From the NCBI RefSeq assembly GCF_030063355.1, contig NZ_JASISZ010000001.1:124001-188000 (forward strand): 64,000 nucleotides of DNA. Reading direction: 5' to 3'. The position numbers and the translations under genes are program-made. This document shows, piece after piece, positions 8,387-16,829 of this stretch (position 1 is its first letter; every line of letters begins with the position of its first letter). This DNA is from Streptomyces sp. PH10-H1. GTDB lineage: Bacteria > Actinomycetota > Actinomycetes > Streptomycetales > Streptomycetaceae. Under the pieces are notes generated by a model that was given only the letters and a program-made list of their open reading frames with translations, searched no databases and was not told the DNA's origin.

Positions 8387-9904
8387 ATGCGCCTGCGCCG
8401 TACCGCCACCGCACTCGCCGTCAGCGCCGCTCTCCTGGGCGCGGGAACCCTCCCCGCCGCCGCTCAGGCCGGTCACATCGACGAGGCAGCGCCGGTTGCC
8501 GCGGCTCCGTACCGGGCGGCGTCACCCGCTGCGACCGGCACCGTCACCACACCCGACGGCCGGACCTACCTCGCCGACCGGCAGGGCCGTGCCCTCCAAT
8601 TGCACGGCCTCAACCTCGGGAAGACGGACATCGTCACCGAAGCCGGAATCGCCGAGCTGGCCGCGAGCGGTTTCAACCTCGTACGGCTCAACATCCAATG
8701 GCAGAAAGTCGAACCGAGCCGCGGCGACTACGACACCGCCTACCTCCGCTACCTCGGCCGGGTCATGGGCTGGGCGGACCGGTACGGCGTTCTGGTCCTC
8801 GTGGACTGGCATCAGGACGTCTTCGGCCCGGCCTTCGGCTTCAACGGTGTCCCGGCCTGGGCCACCCGCACCGACGGCATCCCGTACGAGCCGCTGCCCG
8901 GCGACGACTGGTTCGCCAACTACTTCCAGCCGGCCGTCGGCGCCGCCTTCCGTCACCTCTACAACGACGCCGACCTGCGGGCCGCCCAGGCCGCCGCGTA
9001 CACCAAGGTCGCGGCGACATTGCGCGGCCACCGGTCCCTCCTCGGGTACGACCTGTTCAACGAGCCGTTCGGTCCGTTCACGGGAGACCCCACCGACCCG
9101 GCCGCGCAGATCGAGAACTCCGCCGAAATGGAGCGCGGCCGGCTCGCCGGCCTCTACCAGCGCCTGATCGCCGCAGTCCGCAAGAGCGACCAGGACGCCT
9201 GGCTCTTCGTCGAGCCCACCGTCCTCATCGGCCAGGGTGTGCCCACCCAACTGCCCGGCTTCACCGACCCGCGTGATGGCGCCGACCGCATCGGCTACGC
9301 CCCGCACTACTACGACACCGCCGTTGAGAACGGCGCCGACTGGGACCCCAACGACGGCTTCATCGAAGCCTACGAAGCCGTCATCCGCGCGTATCCGGCC
9401 GCCCACGGACTGCCGGTCCTGGTCGGCGAATGGGGACCGGCGAAGGCCACCGGCAGCGGCAACGCCGAGTTGATACGCCGTCAAATAGCATCCATGCGGG
9501 GCTTTGCCACCGGCTGGGCACTCTGGTATGACTGCCATGCCGCCGATGGCGGCGGCTACTGCGCCTTCAACGCCGACGGCCATCCCGCGCCCGGCAAGGA
9601 GCCGGTCTTCGCCCCCTATGCGCCGGCGATCGCCGGAACACCCGGCCCGGAGTCCTACGATCCCGCCACCCGCACCTACACCCTCGCCCTGACCGCCACC
9701 GCGGTCTCCTGCCACGCCTGGACGGAACTGGCTCTGCCGGCCACGGCCTTCCCGCACGGCGCCAGAGTGTCCGTCACGGGCGCCCGCGGCGCCATCGTCC
9801 ACCAGGCAGCCGGCACGGCACGGATCCTGCTCCCGACGACTGGGCCGGGCACGCACGTGACAGTGACGGTCACACCCCGTCGGATGCCCGTGCGCGGCAA
9901 CTAG
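8387..9904 (+). CDS. Secreted GH5 glycoside hydrolase, endoglycosylceramidase-like
   Basis: This 505-residue exported enzyme starts at ATG 8387 behind GAGAGG. A signal peptide (MRLRR then a hydrophobic stretch ending LPAAAQA) comes first. The GH5 barrel carries the acid/base Glu226 in DLFNEPFG and the nucleophile Glu348 in VGEWGPAK. The WHQD and PHYYDT blocks resemble the endoglycosylceramidase branch, which cleaves the glycan from glycosphingolipids, rather than true cellulases. The last 95 residues form a beta-rich domain like the C-terminal sandwich of that group. It is monocistronic and directly follows the decayed ABC operon. Substrate assignment is by family resemblance only. Confidence 0.8.
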   Translation: MRLRRTATALAVSAALLGAGTLPAAAQAGHIDEAAPVAAAPYRAASPAATGTVTTPDGRTYLADRQGRALQLHGLNLGKTDIVTEAGIAELAASGFNLVRLNIQWQKVEPSRGDYDTAYLRYLGRVMGWADRYGVLVLVDWHQDVFGPAFGFNGVPAWATRTDGIPYEPLPGDDWFANYFQPAVGAAFRHLYNDADLRAAQAAAYTKVAATLRGHRSLLGYDLFNEPFGPFTGDPTDPAAQIENSAEMERGRLAGLYQRLIAAVRKSDQDAWLFVEPTVLIGQGVPTQLPGFTDPRDGADRIGYAPHYYDTAVENGADWDPNDGFIEAYEAVIRAYPAAHGLPVLVGEWGPAKATGSGNAELIRRQIASMRGFATGWALWYDCHAADGGGYCAFNADGHPAPGKEPVFAPYAPAIAGTPGPESYDPATRTYTLALTATAVSCHAWTELALPATAFPHGARVSVTGARGAIVHQAAGTARILLPTTGPGTHVTVTVTPRRMPVRGN

Positions 9905-9916
9905 TCCGCGCAGGCC

Positions 9917-10333
9917 CTAATCCGCACGGATGGCCGCTGCCAGCGCTCCTGCCTCGGCGGCGCCCAGCTTCCGGGCGATATCGGCCTCGCTGATCATCCC
10001 GACGAGTGACCCGCCGTCCAGTACCGGGATCCGGCGGATGCGCTTGTCGGCCATCGCCGCCACGACGCTGCCCGCGTCGTCGTCGGCCATGGCCGTCACC
10101 GGCTTCCCGTTGAGCAGATCAGCGGCCCGCACGGCTGCCGGGTCATGCCCCGTGGCCACGCACCGCAGAACGATGTCCCGGTCGGTGAGCACACCGCGCA
10201 GCTTGCCGTCCGTATCCGTGATCGCCAGCGCGCCGATGCCCGCGTCCCGCATCCGCTTGGCCGCCACGTCCAGCGTCTCGTGCTCCGAGATGCTCTCCAC
10301 ACCCTTGTGCATGATCTCGCGTGCAGTAGCCAT
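9917..10333 (-). CDS. Tandem CBS-domain protein
   Basis: This 138-residue cytoplasmic protein is made of two CBS motifs (about residues 1-60 and 70-128), with VLTDRDIVLR and RIPVLDGGSLVGMISEADIA as the typical strand-helix signatures. It resembles stand-alone Hrp1-like CBS proteins that bind adenine nucleotides and sense energy or hypoxic state. The start is placed at ATG 10333, preceded by ACGGAG, rather than ATG 10348, which lacks a ribosome site. It is convergent with the GH5 gene. Confidence 0.85.
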   Translation of the reverse strand: MATAREIMHKGVESISEHETLDVAAKRMRDAGIGALAITDTDGKLRGVLTDRDIVLRCVATGHDPAAVRAADLLNGKPVTAMADDDAGSVVAAMADKRIRRIPVLDGGSLVGMISEADIARKLGAAEAGALAAAIRAD

Positions 10334-10721
10334 GGAAACTCCGTCCATCGCAGGTAAGCCCCCGCATAGACGCTAGGCGAGCCCACTCCGACCGGCGACC
10401 GGAGCGCCTCCCGACTCGCCCACCCGGCTGGCGCCCGGCCCGGCGCCCCGAAAAAGCCGCCGGACTCCGCCACATGGTGGCCCCCGGACCCCACCGATCC
10501 GGCCACCGCCCGCCCGACCACTGCGGCGATCTTCACCGGGCATGAGCCGCAACCCCCGCAACCACCCACAGCCACTCGCAGAACCCCGGCGAGAGCCGGA
10601 CGAAGCCGGGACCCACCGACTCACGTGAGTCGATGGCCCATTGCGCGACGGTGAGCCGCCGTACCGGCGCTGACCTGCCGAAAGGTTTCCGCAGCAGCCG
10701 ACGGAAACGGACGAGAAAAAG
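10334..10721. other. 388-base non-coding stretch between the CBS gene and tRNA-Arg
   Basis: No convincing gene lies here. The open frames crossing it lack ribosome sites and show no recognisable domain. It must contain the promoter of the CBS gene on its lower side. I see no duplicate of the tRNA 3' end, so there is no sign of an integrated element. Confidence 0.5.
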
Positions 10722-10794
10722 TGCCCCCAGCAGGACTCGAACCTGCGGCCAAGTGCTTAGAAGGCACCTGCTCTATCCACTGAGCTATGGGGGC
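10722..10794 (-). tRNA. tRNA-Arg (anticodon UCU)
   Basis: The reverse strand folds into a complete cloverleaf. The acceptor GCCCCCA pairs with TGGGGGC and the D arm is GCTC/GAGC. The anticodon stem GGTGC/GCACT holds the loop CTTCTAA (anticodon TCT), and the T arm is GCAGG-TTCGAGT-CCTGC. The discriminator is A and no CCA is encoded. It reads the rare AGA codon. tRNA-Arg genes are common integration sites, but nothing is inserted here. Confidence 0.95.
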
Positions 10795-11093
10795 CGGACC
10801 GTGGCCGTGGCTGTTTCCGCCCCTGGGTGGTTCCGTGACCTGGCCGGGGACAAGGATAGGGCGCGTCGGACCTTCTACCGGTTGCTTCACCTCCGTGACA
10901 CGTTGTGGAGGTTCAGTGAAGCGGTCCGATAATCGCAGGCGGGTACGAATGCTGCACCGCTTTTTCCGCCTGAGTCGGCGGCTGTTGTGCACTCGTTATG
11001 CCTGAGTCTCATCGGGCTTGCTCGCCTCCGTATCGGTCCGTGCGGGCTGAAAAGGCGTGAACTGGGCGGTATACGCTTCAAAAATGCGCCAAA
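10795..11093. other. Upstream region of the dynamin operon
   Basis: These 299 bases separate the tRNA from dynA and hold no gene. A GACAC motif at 10897-10901, the core recognised by the sporulation regulator WhiA, sits about 193 bases before dynA. A single such pentamer is weak evidence. AGGCGG and CCGCCT form a loose dyad at about 10936-10973. Confidence 0.3.
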
Positions 11094-12713
11094 ATGGTGC
11101 ATTCTGCCACTGTGGCGATCTTGGACGTACGGCCCGATCTGCTGGACGCGCTGTCGGCGCTGCGCGACCGCGTCGATGTGGCGCGTTTTCCGTTCCCGCT
11201 TCCCGGAGCCGCGCGGGCCCGCCGCACCCGCCAGGAACTGCTCGCGCAGCTCGATGACTATCTGGTGCCCCGGCTGCGGACGCCCGAAGCGCCGTTGCTC
11301 GCCGTGGTCGGCGGATCGACCGGGGCCGGGAAGTCGACGCTGGTCAACTCGCTGGTGGGACGGCGGGTCAGTGAGGCGGGGGTGCTGCGGCCGACGACGC
11401 GGACGCCGGTGCTGGTGTGCCACCCCGCGGACCGGGCCTGGTTCGCCGATCCGCGGATCCTGCCGGGTCTTGCACGGGCCTGGGCCGGACCCGGCACACA
11501 GGACGACTACGGGTGCGCGGAGGACGAACTGCTGCGGCTGGAGACCGACGACGCGCTGCCCAGGGGGCTCGCGCTGCTCGACGCCCCGGACATCGACTCC
11601 CTGGTCACCCGCAACCGCGAGCTGGCCGCGGAGCTGATCTGCGCGGCCGACATCTGGATCCTGGTCACCACCGCGTCGCGATACGCGGACGCGCTGCCCT
11701 GGCACCTGCTGCGCACCGCCAAGGAGTACGACGTCACGCTCGCCACCGTCCTGGACCGGGTGCCGCACCAGATCGTCGAGGACGTCTCGCGGCACTACGC
11801 GGCGCTGCTGACCAAAGCCGGGCTCGGCGACGTGCCGCGCTTCACCGTTCCGGAGCTGCCCGAATCGGCGGGCGGCGGCGGGCTGCTGCCGCAGACCGCG
11901 GTCGCCGCGCTGCGCCAGTGGCTGACCCACCACGCCGAGGACCCGGCAGCCCGTCGGCAGGCGGCCCACAGGACCGTGGTCGGCGTCCTGGACTCGCTGC
12001 GTGCCAGGATGCCGGCGCTGGCCTCGGCCTCCGCCGTCCAGCACGCGGCGGCGGTGCGGCTGGCCCGTGGCGCGGAGGACGCGTACGCCGAGGCGGCCGT
12101 CCGGATCGACGACGCCGTCACGGCCGGGGTGCCGCTGGCCGGCGAGGCGCTGGCCCGCTGGCTGGAGTATCCACACTGCGGGCGCGAGGCGTTGCAGTCC
12201 GCGCTGGCCGAGGAGCTCGCGACGCTGCTGCGTACCGAGATCGACGCGGCCGATGAACGCACGGCCTCGGGGTGGCGGCGGGACCGCGCAGGGGCGGCGC
12301 TGCTCGCGGAGCCGGACGGGCGGCCGGACCGGGCGGCCACCGCGGACCGGATCGACGCGGGAGTCGCGCGCTGGCGCTGCGGCCTCACCGACCTCGCCTA
12401 CGCCGAGGTGCGGGCCGCCCGTGACGTGGAACGTGCCGGCGCCGACCCGGAGGACGCGGCGGCGCTGCTGGCCACGGTCCTGCTCGGGGGCCGGCGCGGC
12501 AGCGCGGCGGGCGAACGGCTCGCTGAGACCGTCGGCGCCCAGGCCGCGCTGCGGATGCGCGACCGCGCGCGGGAGGAGCTGGAAGCCGGTGTGGCCGGTC
12601 TGCTGCGCGGCGAGTGCGAGCGGCGGCTCGCGCTCGTGGACAGCCTCGACGTGACCGCGCAGCAGCAGTCCTCATTGATCGCCGCACTGTCCCTACTGCA
12701 GAAGGAAAGGTGA
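11094..12713 (+). CDS. dynA: Dynamin-like GTPase DynA
   Basis: This 539-residue protein has a dynamin-like GTPase domain: G1 P-loop [10 protein letters not shown] at residues 73-82, an RPTTRTPV switch region, then a long helical region without membrane helices. It is followed, with overlap, by a second GTPase bearing two membrane segments. That pair matches the Streptomyces DynA/DynB proteins, which work with SsgB and FtsZ to stabilise Z-rings in sporulation septa. GTG 11112 is an alternative start; neither start has an obvious ribosome site. Naming rests on domain order and context, including the downstream ssbB-like gene. Confidence 0.75.
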   Translation: MVHSATVAILDVRPDLLDALSALRDRVDVARFPFPLPGAARARRTRQELLAQLDDYLVPRLRTPEAPLLAVVGGSTGAGKSTLVNSLVGRRVSEAGVLRPTTRTPVLVCHPADRAWFADPRILPGLARAWAGPGTQDDYGCAEDELLRLETDDALPRGLALLDAPDIDSLVTRNRELAAELICAADIWILVTTASRYADALPWHLLRTAKEYDVTLATVLDRVPHQIVEDVSRHYAALLTKAGLGDVPRFTVPELPESAGGGGLLPQTAVAALRQWLTHHAEDPAARRQAAHRTVVGVLDSLRARMPALASASAVQHAAAVRLARGAEDAYAEAAVRIDDAVTAGVPLAGEALARWLEYPHCGREALQSALAEELATLLRTEIDAADERTASGWRRDRAGAALLAEPDGRPDRAATADRIDAGVARWRCGLTDLAYAEVRAARDVERAGADPEDAAALLATVLLGGRRGSAAGERLAETVGAQAALRMRDRAREELEAGVAGLLRGECERRLALVDSLDVTAQQQSSLIAALSLLQKER

Positions 12714-14368
12714 TCGCGGTGGCTTCCACGGCAGGCACCGGCATCAACTCCGGCCCCGGCGCCTGTACCGCCGCCGGCGCCCATCGGGCCCATCGCGCTC
12801 CGGACCCGCTCGCGGCGCGGGTCGACGCGTTGGGGGAGCTGCTCGGGCTGTCCCGTACGCGGGTCAGCCCGGCCGCGCTGGCCGAGACCGGGGCGCTGCT
12901 GGAGCGGGTCGGGGAGCGGCGCCGGCTGTCGCTCGACCACACGGTGGTCGCGCTGGCCGGTGCCACCGGGAGCGGCAAGTCGACGCTGTTCAACGCGCTC
13001 GCCGGGCTGGAGCTGTCGGCGACAAGCGTACGACGGCCGACGACGGCCGCACCGGTCGCCTGCGCCTGGGACCCCGAGGGCGCGGCCGGACTGCTCGACC
13101 GGCTCGGAATCGCCCCGCAGGATCGTTACGCCAGACGGAGTGTGCTGGACGGCGCCGACCGCGCCACCGCGGCGGACCAGCGGCTGGCCGGGCTCGTACT
13201 GCTGGATCTGCCGGACCACGACTCGGCCATGACGGGGCACCGGGACCAGGTGGACCGGCTGCTGCAGCTGGTGGATGTGGTGGTGTGGGTGCTCGACCCG
13301 GAGAAGTACGCGGACGCGGCGCTGCACGAACGCTATCTGCGGCCGCTCGCCGGGCATGCGGACGTCACACTGCTGGTGCTCAACCAGGTGGACCGGCTGC
13401 CCGGCGACGCCGCCGACCAGGTCCTCGACGACCTGCGGCGGCTGCTGGACGAGGACGGACTCGCGGTCGGCGAACACGGTGACGCCGGGGCGGTGGTGAT
13501 CGCCGTCTCGGCGCTCAGCGGGGTGGGCGTGCCCGATCTGCGCGCCTGCCTCGGCCAGATCGTCGCCGAACGCGGCTCGGCGAACCGGCGGCTCGCGGCC
13601 GATGTGGACCGCACCGCCGGCCGTCTGCACTCGCTGTACGTGGGTGAGGGCGCGGTGGGGCTGACAGATCGGGCACGCGAGGAGTTCGTCGACCGGCTGG
13701 CGGACGCGGTGGGTGTCGCTGGCGCTGGACAGGCAGCGGAACGTCACTGGGCAGGGGCGGCCGAGACCTCCTGCGGCACGCCGTGGGGGCGGCTGACCGC
13801 CGAGCGCCAGGGCGGCGCGGACTTGGTGGCACGCGGGCCGGCCGTGCTCGCCGCGTCCCGCCCCGCGGTGGACGAAGCGGTACGTGCAGTCGCGGACGAC
13901 GCGGCTCAGGGACTGCCCGCCCCCTGGGCGCAGGCGGTGCGCGACGCGGCGCGACGCGGCGGCGAGGGACTGCCGGCGGCGCTGGACGCGGCCGCCGCCC
14001 GGGCCGAGCCGGGGGAGCCGGAACGGCCCAGGTGGTGGTCGGTGGTGGGCGCGGTCCAGTGGCTGCTGATGGGCCTCGCGCTGTCCGGGGTGGTGTGCCT
14101 GGTGGCGGTCGCGGTGGACTCGCTCCACGCCTCGTGGTGGCTGCCGGTCATCCTGCTCGCGGTCGGGGCTCTCGGCGGCCCCGCGCTGGCCTGGGCCGGC
14201 CGGATCGCCGCGCGCGGTCCGGCCCGCCGGTACGGACAGGCGGCCGAGCGCCGGCTGCGGGCCGCCGCGGCGGACTGCGGACGGGCACGGGTGCTGGAAC
14301 CGGTCGCGGCGGAGCTGTTGCGCTATCGCGAGGTGCGGGAGCAGTACGCGGTGGTGGCCGGGGGCTGA
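12710..14368 (+). CDS. dynB: Membrane-anchored dynamin-like GTPase DynB
   Basis: This 552-residue partner of DynA starts at GTG 12710, overlapping the dynA stop by GTGA; GTG 12719 is a second candidate, better spaced from GAAGGAAAG. The P-loop is GATGSGKST at 84-92 and the G4 motif is NQVD within [10 protein letters not shown]. Two adjacent membrane helices near residues 443-493 anchor it, as expected for DynB of the sporulation septum. The overlap implies translational coupling and a fixed ratio to DynA. A strong hairpin terminator follows. Confidence 0.78.
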   Translation: MIAVASTAGTGINSGPGACTAAGAHRAHRAPDPLAARVDALGELLGLSRTRVSPAALAETGALLERVGERRRLSLDHTVVALAGATGSGKSTLFNALAGLELSATSVRRPTTAAPVACAWDPEGAAGLLDRLGIAPQDRYARRSVLDGADRATAADQRLAGLVLLDLPDHDSAMTGHRDQVDRLLQLVDVVVWVLDPEKYADAALHERYLRPLAGHADVTLLVLNQVDRLPGDAADQVLDDLRRLLDEDGLAVGEHGDAGAVVIAVSALSGVGVPDLRACLGQIVAERGSANRRLAADVDRTAGRLHSLYVGEGAVGLTDRAREEFVDRLADAVGVAGAGQAAERHWAGAAETSCGTPWGRLTAERQGGADLVARGPAVLAASRPAVDEAVRAVADDAAQGLPAPWAQAVRDAARRGGEGLPAALDAAAARAEPGEPERPRWWSVVGAVQWLLMGLALSGVVCLVAVAVDSLHASWWLPVILLAVGALGGPALAWAGRIAARGPARRYGQAAERRLRAAAADCGRARVLEPVAAELLRYREVREQYAVVAGG

Positions 14369-14401
14369 GATTTCACTCCCCCGGGTGACGGAGTTATACA
14401 C

Positions 14402-14437
14402 AACCGGCCGGTAATCCACAGATTCCGGCCGGTTTTT
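14402..14437 (+). terminator. Intrinsic terminator after dynAB
   Basis: AACCGGCCGG (14402-14411) pairs perfectly with CCGGCCGGTT (14425-14434), followed by T to 14437. The 10-bp stem and T tract separate dynAB from the ssb gene. Confidence 0.8.
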
Positions 14438-14512
14438 CCATGATCCGTCCAACTCGTGCATGCTGTCCTCAGGGCATTCGGGAGTGGATTCTCGGCAGCG
14501 GGGAGTGGACGC

Positions 14513-14917
14513 ATGAATGAGACTTTGGTGACGGTCGTGGGGAATGTCGCCACGCAGCCCGAATTCCGGGAGACCGCGACGGGAGTGCCGGTAATCCGGT
14601 TCCGGCTGGCGACGACGGCACGGCGCTGGGACGCGGAGCGCCGCGCCTGGACCGACGGCAGCACCAGCTTCTTCACGGTGCGGGCGTGGCGGACGCTGGC
14701 GGTCAATGTGCGGACATCCGTCCAGGTCGGCGAGCCGCTCGTTGTGCAGGGCCGGTTGAGGGTTCGCGAGGAGGAGCGCGACGGCCGGTGGTATGTCGCG
14801 GCGGACATCGACGGGGTGGCGATCGGACACGATTTGTCCTGGGGGACGGCTGCCTTCCGGCGAGTGTCCGTGGTCCGGCCGCAACTCCTTTCGCCGCAGT
14901 CGGCGGAGATGTCCTGA
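14513..14917 (+). CDS. ssbB: Single-stranded DNA-binding protein, SsbB type
   Basis: This 134-residue OB-fold protein starts at ATG 14513 behind GGGGAG. MNETLVTVVGNVATQPEFRE and the SFFTVRAWRTLAVNV strand are characteristic of bacterial SSB. It lacks the long glycine-rich linker and the acidic DDDIPF-type tip used to recruit repair proteins, which distinguishes the paralogue SsbB from the essential SsbA. In Streptomyces SsbB acts in chromosome segregation during sporulation, which fits its place beside dynAB. Confidence 0.8.
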   Translation: MNETLVTVVGNVATQPEFRETATGVPVIRFRLATTARRWDAERRAWTDGSTSFFTVRAWRTLAVNVRTSVQVGEPLVVQGRLRVREEERDGRWYVAADIDGVAIGHDLSWGTAAFRRVSVVRPQLLSPQSAEMS

Positions 14918-15151
14918 GAATCCCGGTTGAGCAGCTTTTCCGAGAGGGCGCTGCATCGACGACTTATCGACAATTTCGGGGTCATCCCTGAATTGTATAA
15001 CGATTGTGATTCGAATCGGTTATGGAAGGGAATTGATGGTGGTCGCGATACGGCTGGTTCCTAGGATTCCTTCGGTACTGCGGGGGCCCGGATGCTCTCG
15101 GAGCTGCAGGCGAAGCCACCCACGACCCGGCTTCGCCCGAAGGGGAGTTCC

Positions 15152-16567
15152 ATGTTCAAGATTCAGAGGCGAGGCGCCGCCCGTCTCGCCGCCGCGGGCC
15201 TGGTCACGGGTCTGCTCGCAGCCGGTGCGATATCCGGCGCGGGGACCGCCTCCGCAGACGGAGTCACGCCCGCTGCCTCCGGTGCCACCGCCGTGCTGGA
15301 GGGCCTGCAGGCGGACAAGTCCGATGCGGCCGTGATCAGCGATGGCGCTGCGAAGCGCCACGTCAGCGCCGGACTGTTCTCCATGGCCGTCGATGGTGGC
15401 GGCAGCATCCAGACGTACTGCATCGACATCGGGAACCACACGCGCCCCGAAGCGAAGTACCGCGAGGCGGGCTGGAGCGAGACCTCCCTGCAGAAGAACC
15501 CGCAGGCGAGCAAGATCAACTGGATCCTCCAGCACTCGTACCCGCAGGTGACCGACCTCGCGGCACTCGCCACCGCCTCCGGCTCCGGCCCGCTGACCGC
15601 GAAGACCGCTTCCGCGGGTACCCAGGTGGCCATCTGGCGCCTGTCGGACGGAGCCAAGGCCGAGGCCGTGGACAAATCCGCCGAGCAGCTGGCCGACTAC
15701 CTCGCCGGTCCGGCCAACACGGGAGTCCAGGAGCCGAAGGCTTCGCTCACCCTGAGCCCGTCGGCGGTTTCCGGGAAGTCGGGCGGCAAGATCGGCCCGG
15801 TCACCGTTCACACCAGCGCCGACAGCGCGAACGTGAGCCTCGCGTCGGACGCCCCCGCCGGCGTCTCGGTCGTCGATGCGAAGGGCCAGAAGGTCACCAA
15901 GCCGGTCAAAAACGGTGACCAGCTGTTCTTCAACGTGCCTGCGGGCTCGGCCGACGGCAATACGGCACTGACCGTTGCCGCCGTGACCCAGGTCCCGGTC
16001 GGCCGCGCGTTCGTCGACATCAACGGCACGGACACCAGCCACAGTCAGACCCAGATCCTGGCGGGCTCCAGCGCGACGACGGTCTCCGCGACCGCCACCG
16101 CCAACTGGGCCAAGAAGGGCCCGATCCCGGCGCTCTCCGCCAAGGTCGACTGCGCCAAGAACGGCGTGGACGTCACCGCCAGCAACAAGGGCGACGAGGC
16201 ATTCACCTTCGAGCTCGCGGGCAAGAAGTACACGATCGAGGCCGGCAAGTCGCAGACCGTCACCGTCCCGGTGAAGGAAGACCAGCGGTACGAGATCACC
16301 ATCACCGGTCCGAAGGGCTTCTCCAAGACCTTCAAGGGCGTCCTGGACTGCAAGACGGCCGGTACCCCCACCCCCAGTCCCACCCCGACCAACCAGCCCA
16401 GCCCGGCCTCGGCCGGCACCACCACCGGCTCCACCGGTGGCGACCTCGCTCAGACGGGTAGCAGCAACGCCACCCCGATGATCGCGGGCATCGCCGTCGC
16501 GCTGGTCGCGGTCGGCGGCGGCGCGGTGTTCTTCCTCCGCCGGAAGAAGTCGGCCGCGGGTCAGTAA
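15152..16567 (+). CDS. Sortase-anchored surface protein with thioester (TQXA) domain
   Basis: This 471-residue protein starts at ATG 15152, 4 bases after GGGGAG at 15142-15147. A signal peptide ends near TASA. The thioester domain spans about residues 60-190: Cys90 in QTYCIDIG and Gln158 in GTQVAIW are the pair that forms an internal Cys-Gln thioester in Gram-positive adhesins, giving covalent attachment to partners. Ig-like beta repeats follow, then a Thr/Pro/Ser-rich wall-spanning stretch. The sorting signal is LAQTG (432-436), then a hydrophobic helix and RRKKSAAGQ. LAxTG is the form used by class E sortases of Streptomyces. No sortase gene lies in this window. Confidence 0.82.
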   Translation: MFKIQRRGAARLAAAGLVTGLLAAGAISGAGTASADGVTPAASGATAVLEGLQADKSDAAVISDGAAKRHVSAGLFSMAVDGGGSIQTYCIDIGNHTRPEAKYREAGWSETSLQKNPQASKINWILQHSYPQVTDLAALATASGSGPLTAKTASAGTQVAIWRLSDGAKAEAVDKSAEQLADYLAGPANTGVQEPKASLTLSPSAVSGKSGGKIGPVTVHTSADSANVSLASDAPAGVSVVDAKGQKVTKPVKNGDQLFFNVPAGSADGNTALTVAAVTQVPVGRAFVDINGTDTSHSQTQILAGSSATTVSATATANWAKKGPIPALSAKVDCAKNGVDVTASNKGDEAFTFELAGKKYTIEAGKSQTVTVPVKEDQRYEITITGPKGFSKTFKGVLDCKTAGTPTPSPTPTNQPSPASAGTTTGSTGGDLAQTGSSNATPMIAGIAVALVAVGGGAVFFLRRKKSAAGQ

Positions 16568-16584
16568 TCGCAGGCTGAAGTGAC

Positions 16585-16613
16585 GGGGGCGGGACTCATG
16601 GAGTCCCGCCCCC
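16585..16613 (+). terminator. Strong hairpin terminator after the thioester protein gene
   Basis: GGGGGCGGGACTC (16585-16597) and GAGTCCCGCCCCC (16601-16613) form a perfect 13-bp stem with loop ATG. It is followed by TGTTCGTT rather than a clean T run. Confidence 0.75.
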
Positions 16614-16618
16614 TGTTC

Positions 16619-16690
16619 GTTCCCGTGTCCGTTCCCGTGTCCGTTCCCGTGTCCGTCCCCGTGTCCGTCCCTCCGTTCGTTCCCGTGTGC
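16619..16690 (+). repeat. 12-bp tandem repeat (minisatellite)
   Basis: GTTCCCGTGTCC is repeated head to tail at 16619-16630, 16631-16642 and 16643-16654, with a one-base variant at 16655-16666. A shortened, degenerate copy and another GTTCCCGTGT at about 16679-16688 follow. It lies between the terminator and the ettA leader and probably varies in copy number by slippage. Confidence 0.8.
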
Positions 16691-16829
16691 CGGGAGATGG
16701 CCCCGGAGTCGATCACCGGGAGACGGGTCGCAGGTGGAAGGCGGTCTGACCTACCCGTTCGCCCGTCAGGGTGGACGTACGGCAAGATGGGGTGTATCTG
16801 CCCACTCTTCGATTGCCGGACGGTTTCTC

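Noticed and set aside
10334..11093. Integrated element at tRNA-Arg
   Set aside because: No integrase, no repeated tRNA 3' end and normal core genes on both sides.
12398..14956. An 852-codon antisense frame opposite dynB and ssbB
   Set aside because: No domain and no start signals; the sense-strand GTPase motifs are unambiguous.
16619..16690. CRISPR-like array
   Set aside because: Units are only 12 bp and contiguous without spacers; there are no cas genes.
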